Assembly: GCA_900544225.1 (NCBI GenBank)
Contig: UQUD01000003.1
Coordinates: 1 to 49,252, forward strand
Reading direction: 5' to 3'
DNA from: an uncultured Collinsella sp.
GTDB taxonomy: Bacteria > Actinomycetota > Coriobacteriia > Coriobacteriales > Coriobacteriaceae
DNA: 49,252 nucleotides
Shown here: piece by piece, positions 49,207 to 49,252 of the stretch
How the letters are laid out: every line of letters begins with the position of its first letter
Numbering within the stretch: position 1 is the stretch's first letter
The notes under the pieces: generated by a model
What the model saw: only the letters and a program-made list of their open reading frames with translations
Databases searched by the model: none
What the model was told of the DNA's origin: nothing
Translations under genes and position numbers: made by a program

Positions 49207-49234
49207 CAGCCCAGAGGACATAGCCTCTGAGCTG
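49200..49234 (-). terminator. Terminator after a leftward transcript (probable tRNA)
   Basis: On the leftward strand CAGAGG (49224-49229 complement) pairs with CCTCTG, extended by CAGC/GCTG, and is followed by TTTTGTTTTG. Confidence 0.7.
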
Positions 49235-49242
49235 CGAACATT

Positions 49243-49252
49243 TGGTGGGCGT
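49243..49252 (-). tRNA. Possible 3' tip of a tRNA gene, cut by the window edge
   Basis: The last 10 bases read leftward ACGCCCACCA, a plausible acceptor end with encoded CCA, and a terminator follows 9 nt later. Ten bases cannot prove identity; it could be chance. Confidence 0.4.

Overview
The window is GC-rich bacterial chromosome, most plausibly from Collinsella or a close relative in the Coriobacteriia (gut actinobacteria). This is inferred from the gene set and style, not from a marker gene: class III anaerobic ribonucleotide reductase with its activase, a fructoselysine-type sugar kinase, DUF3793 next to flavodoxin, many GTG/TTG starts, and a Gram-positive surface protein with an LPxxG-like tail. 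No rRNA and no CRISPR array was seen. About 45 protein genes are supported, nearly all housekeeping or metabolic, plus one small accessory block and several families of palindromic intergenic repeats.

Layout. 1-3545: the end of a membrane-anchored Ser/Thr-rich protein, a large low-complexity two-domain protein, then a distinctly AT-richer patch with a Tat-exported papain-like peptidase overlapping a lipoprotein gene. 3826-8432: EttA, an SdpR/SdpI autoregulated pair, TcdA and a TatD-family hydrolase. 8443-8662 is a MITE-like palindrome. 8711-12027: a leftward sugar cluster (FrlD-like kinase, two HAD phosphatases, DeoC). 12242-15840: an accessory insert bounded by two copies of the 3' end of pgi plus its terminator, holding an unknown gene, a ClpP-like protease and a frameshifted TraG/VirD4 coupling protein. 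It looks like the remnant of an integrative conjugative element that used pgi as its target. 15811-20388: pgi, a half-size Fe-ADH-like protein, and an SOS-controlled Y-family polymerase/YolD operon with tandem LexA-type boxes. 20385-24937: a large surface protein, a Cys-rich membrane/HMA fusion behind a CsoR-type operator, and DUF3793 plus flavodoxin.

25073-28178 is a polar amino acid ABC transporter operon (binding protein, permease with an unusual exported N-terminal domain, ATPase) with an internal attenuator-like hairpin. 28326-31623 holds endonuclease IV, a Gfo/Idh oxidoreductase and an iron-sulfur aldo-keto reductase, separated by two copies of one structured hairpin element. 31787-34294 has a broken cyclase fragment, a PanE-like reductase, a tiny membrane protein and a secreted 3D-like protein. 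34607-37130 is MetY with a Cys/Met-containing leader peptide and a divergent LysR regulator. 37194-41675: RNase HI, a second Gfo/Idh enzyme coupled to acylphosphatase, a PerR-like regulator, a HAD phosphatase, and an orphan UreE next to a SlyD-like FKBP. 41796-45336: M19 dipeptidase, YgjP-like metallopeptidase and a folate block (folB, an HD protein, folE). 45403-48634: nrdG and nrdD with tandem NrdR boxes. The window appears to end in the 3' tip of a tRNA gene.

Functional threads: DNA precursor supply and repair (NrdDG, FolE, SOS polymerase, Nfo, RNase HI), metal homeostasis (CsoR-site HMA protein, flavodoxin/DUF3793, PerR, UreE/SlyD), sulfur amino acid synthesis (MetY/LysR) and sugar-phosphate handling (FrlD, HADs, DeoC, Pgi). 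No complete undescribed multi-gene system is proven. The best candidates are the peptidase/lipoprotein pair, the ClpP-bearing conjugative remnant, the covarying hairpin elements and the MetY leader peptide.
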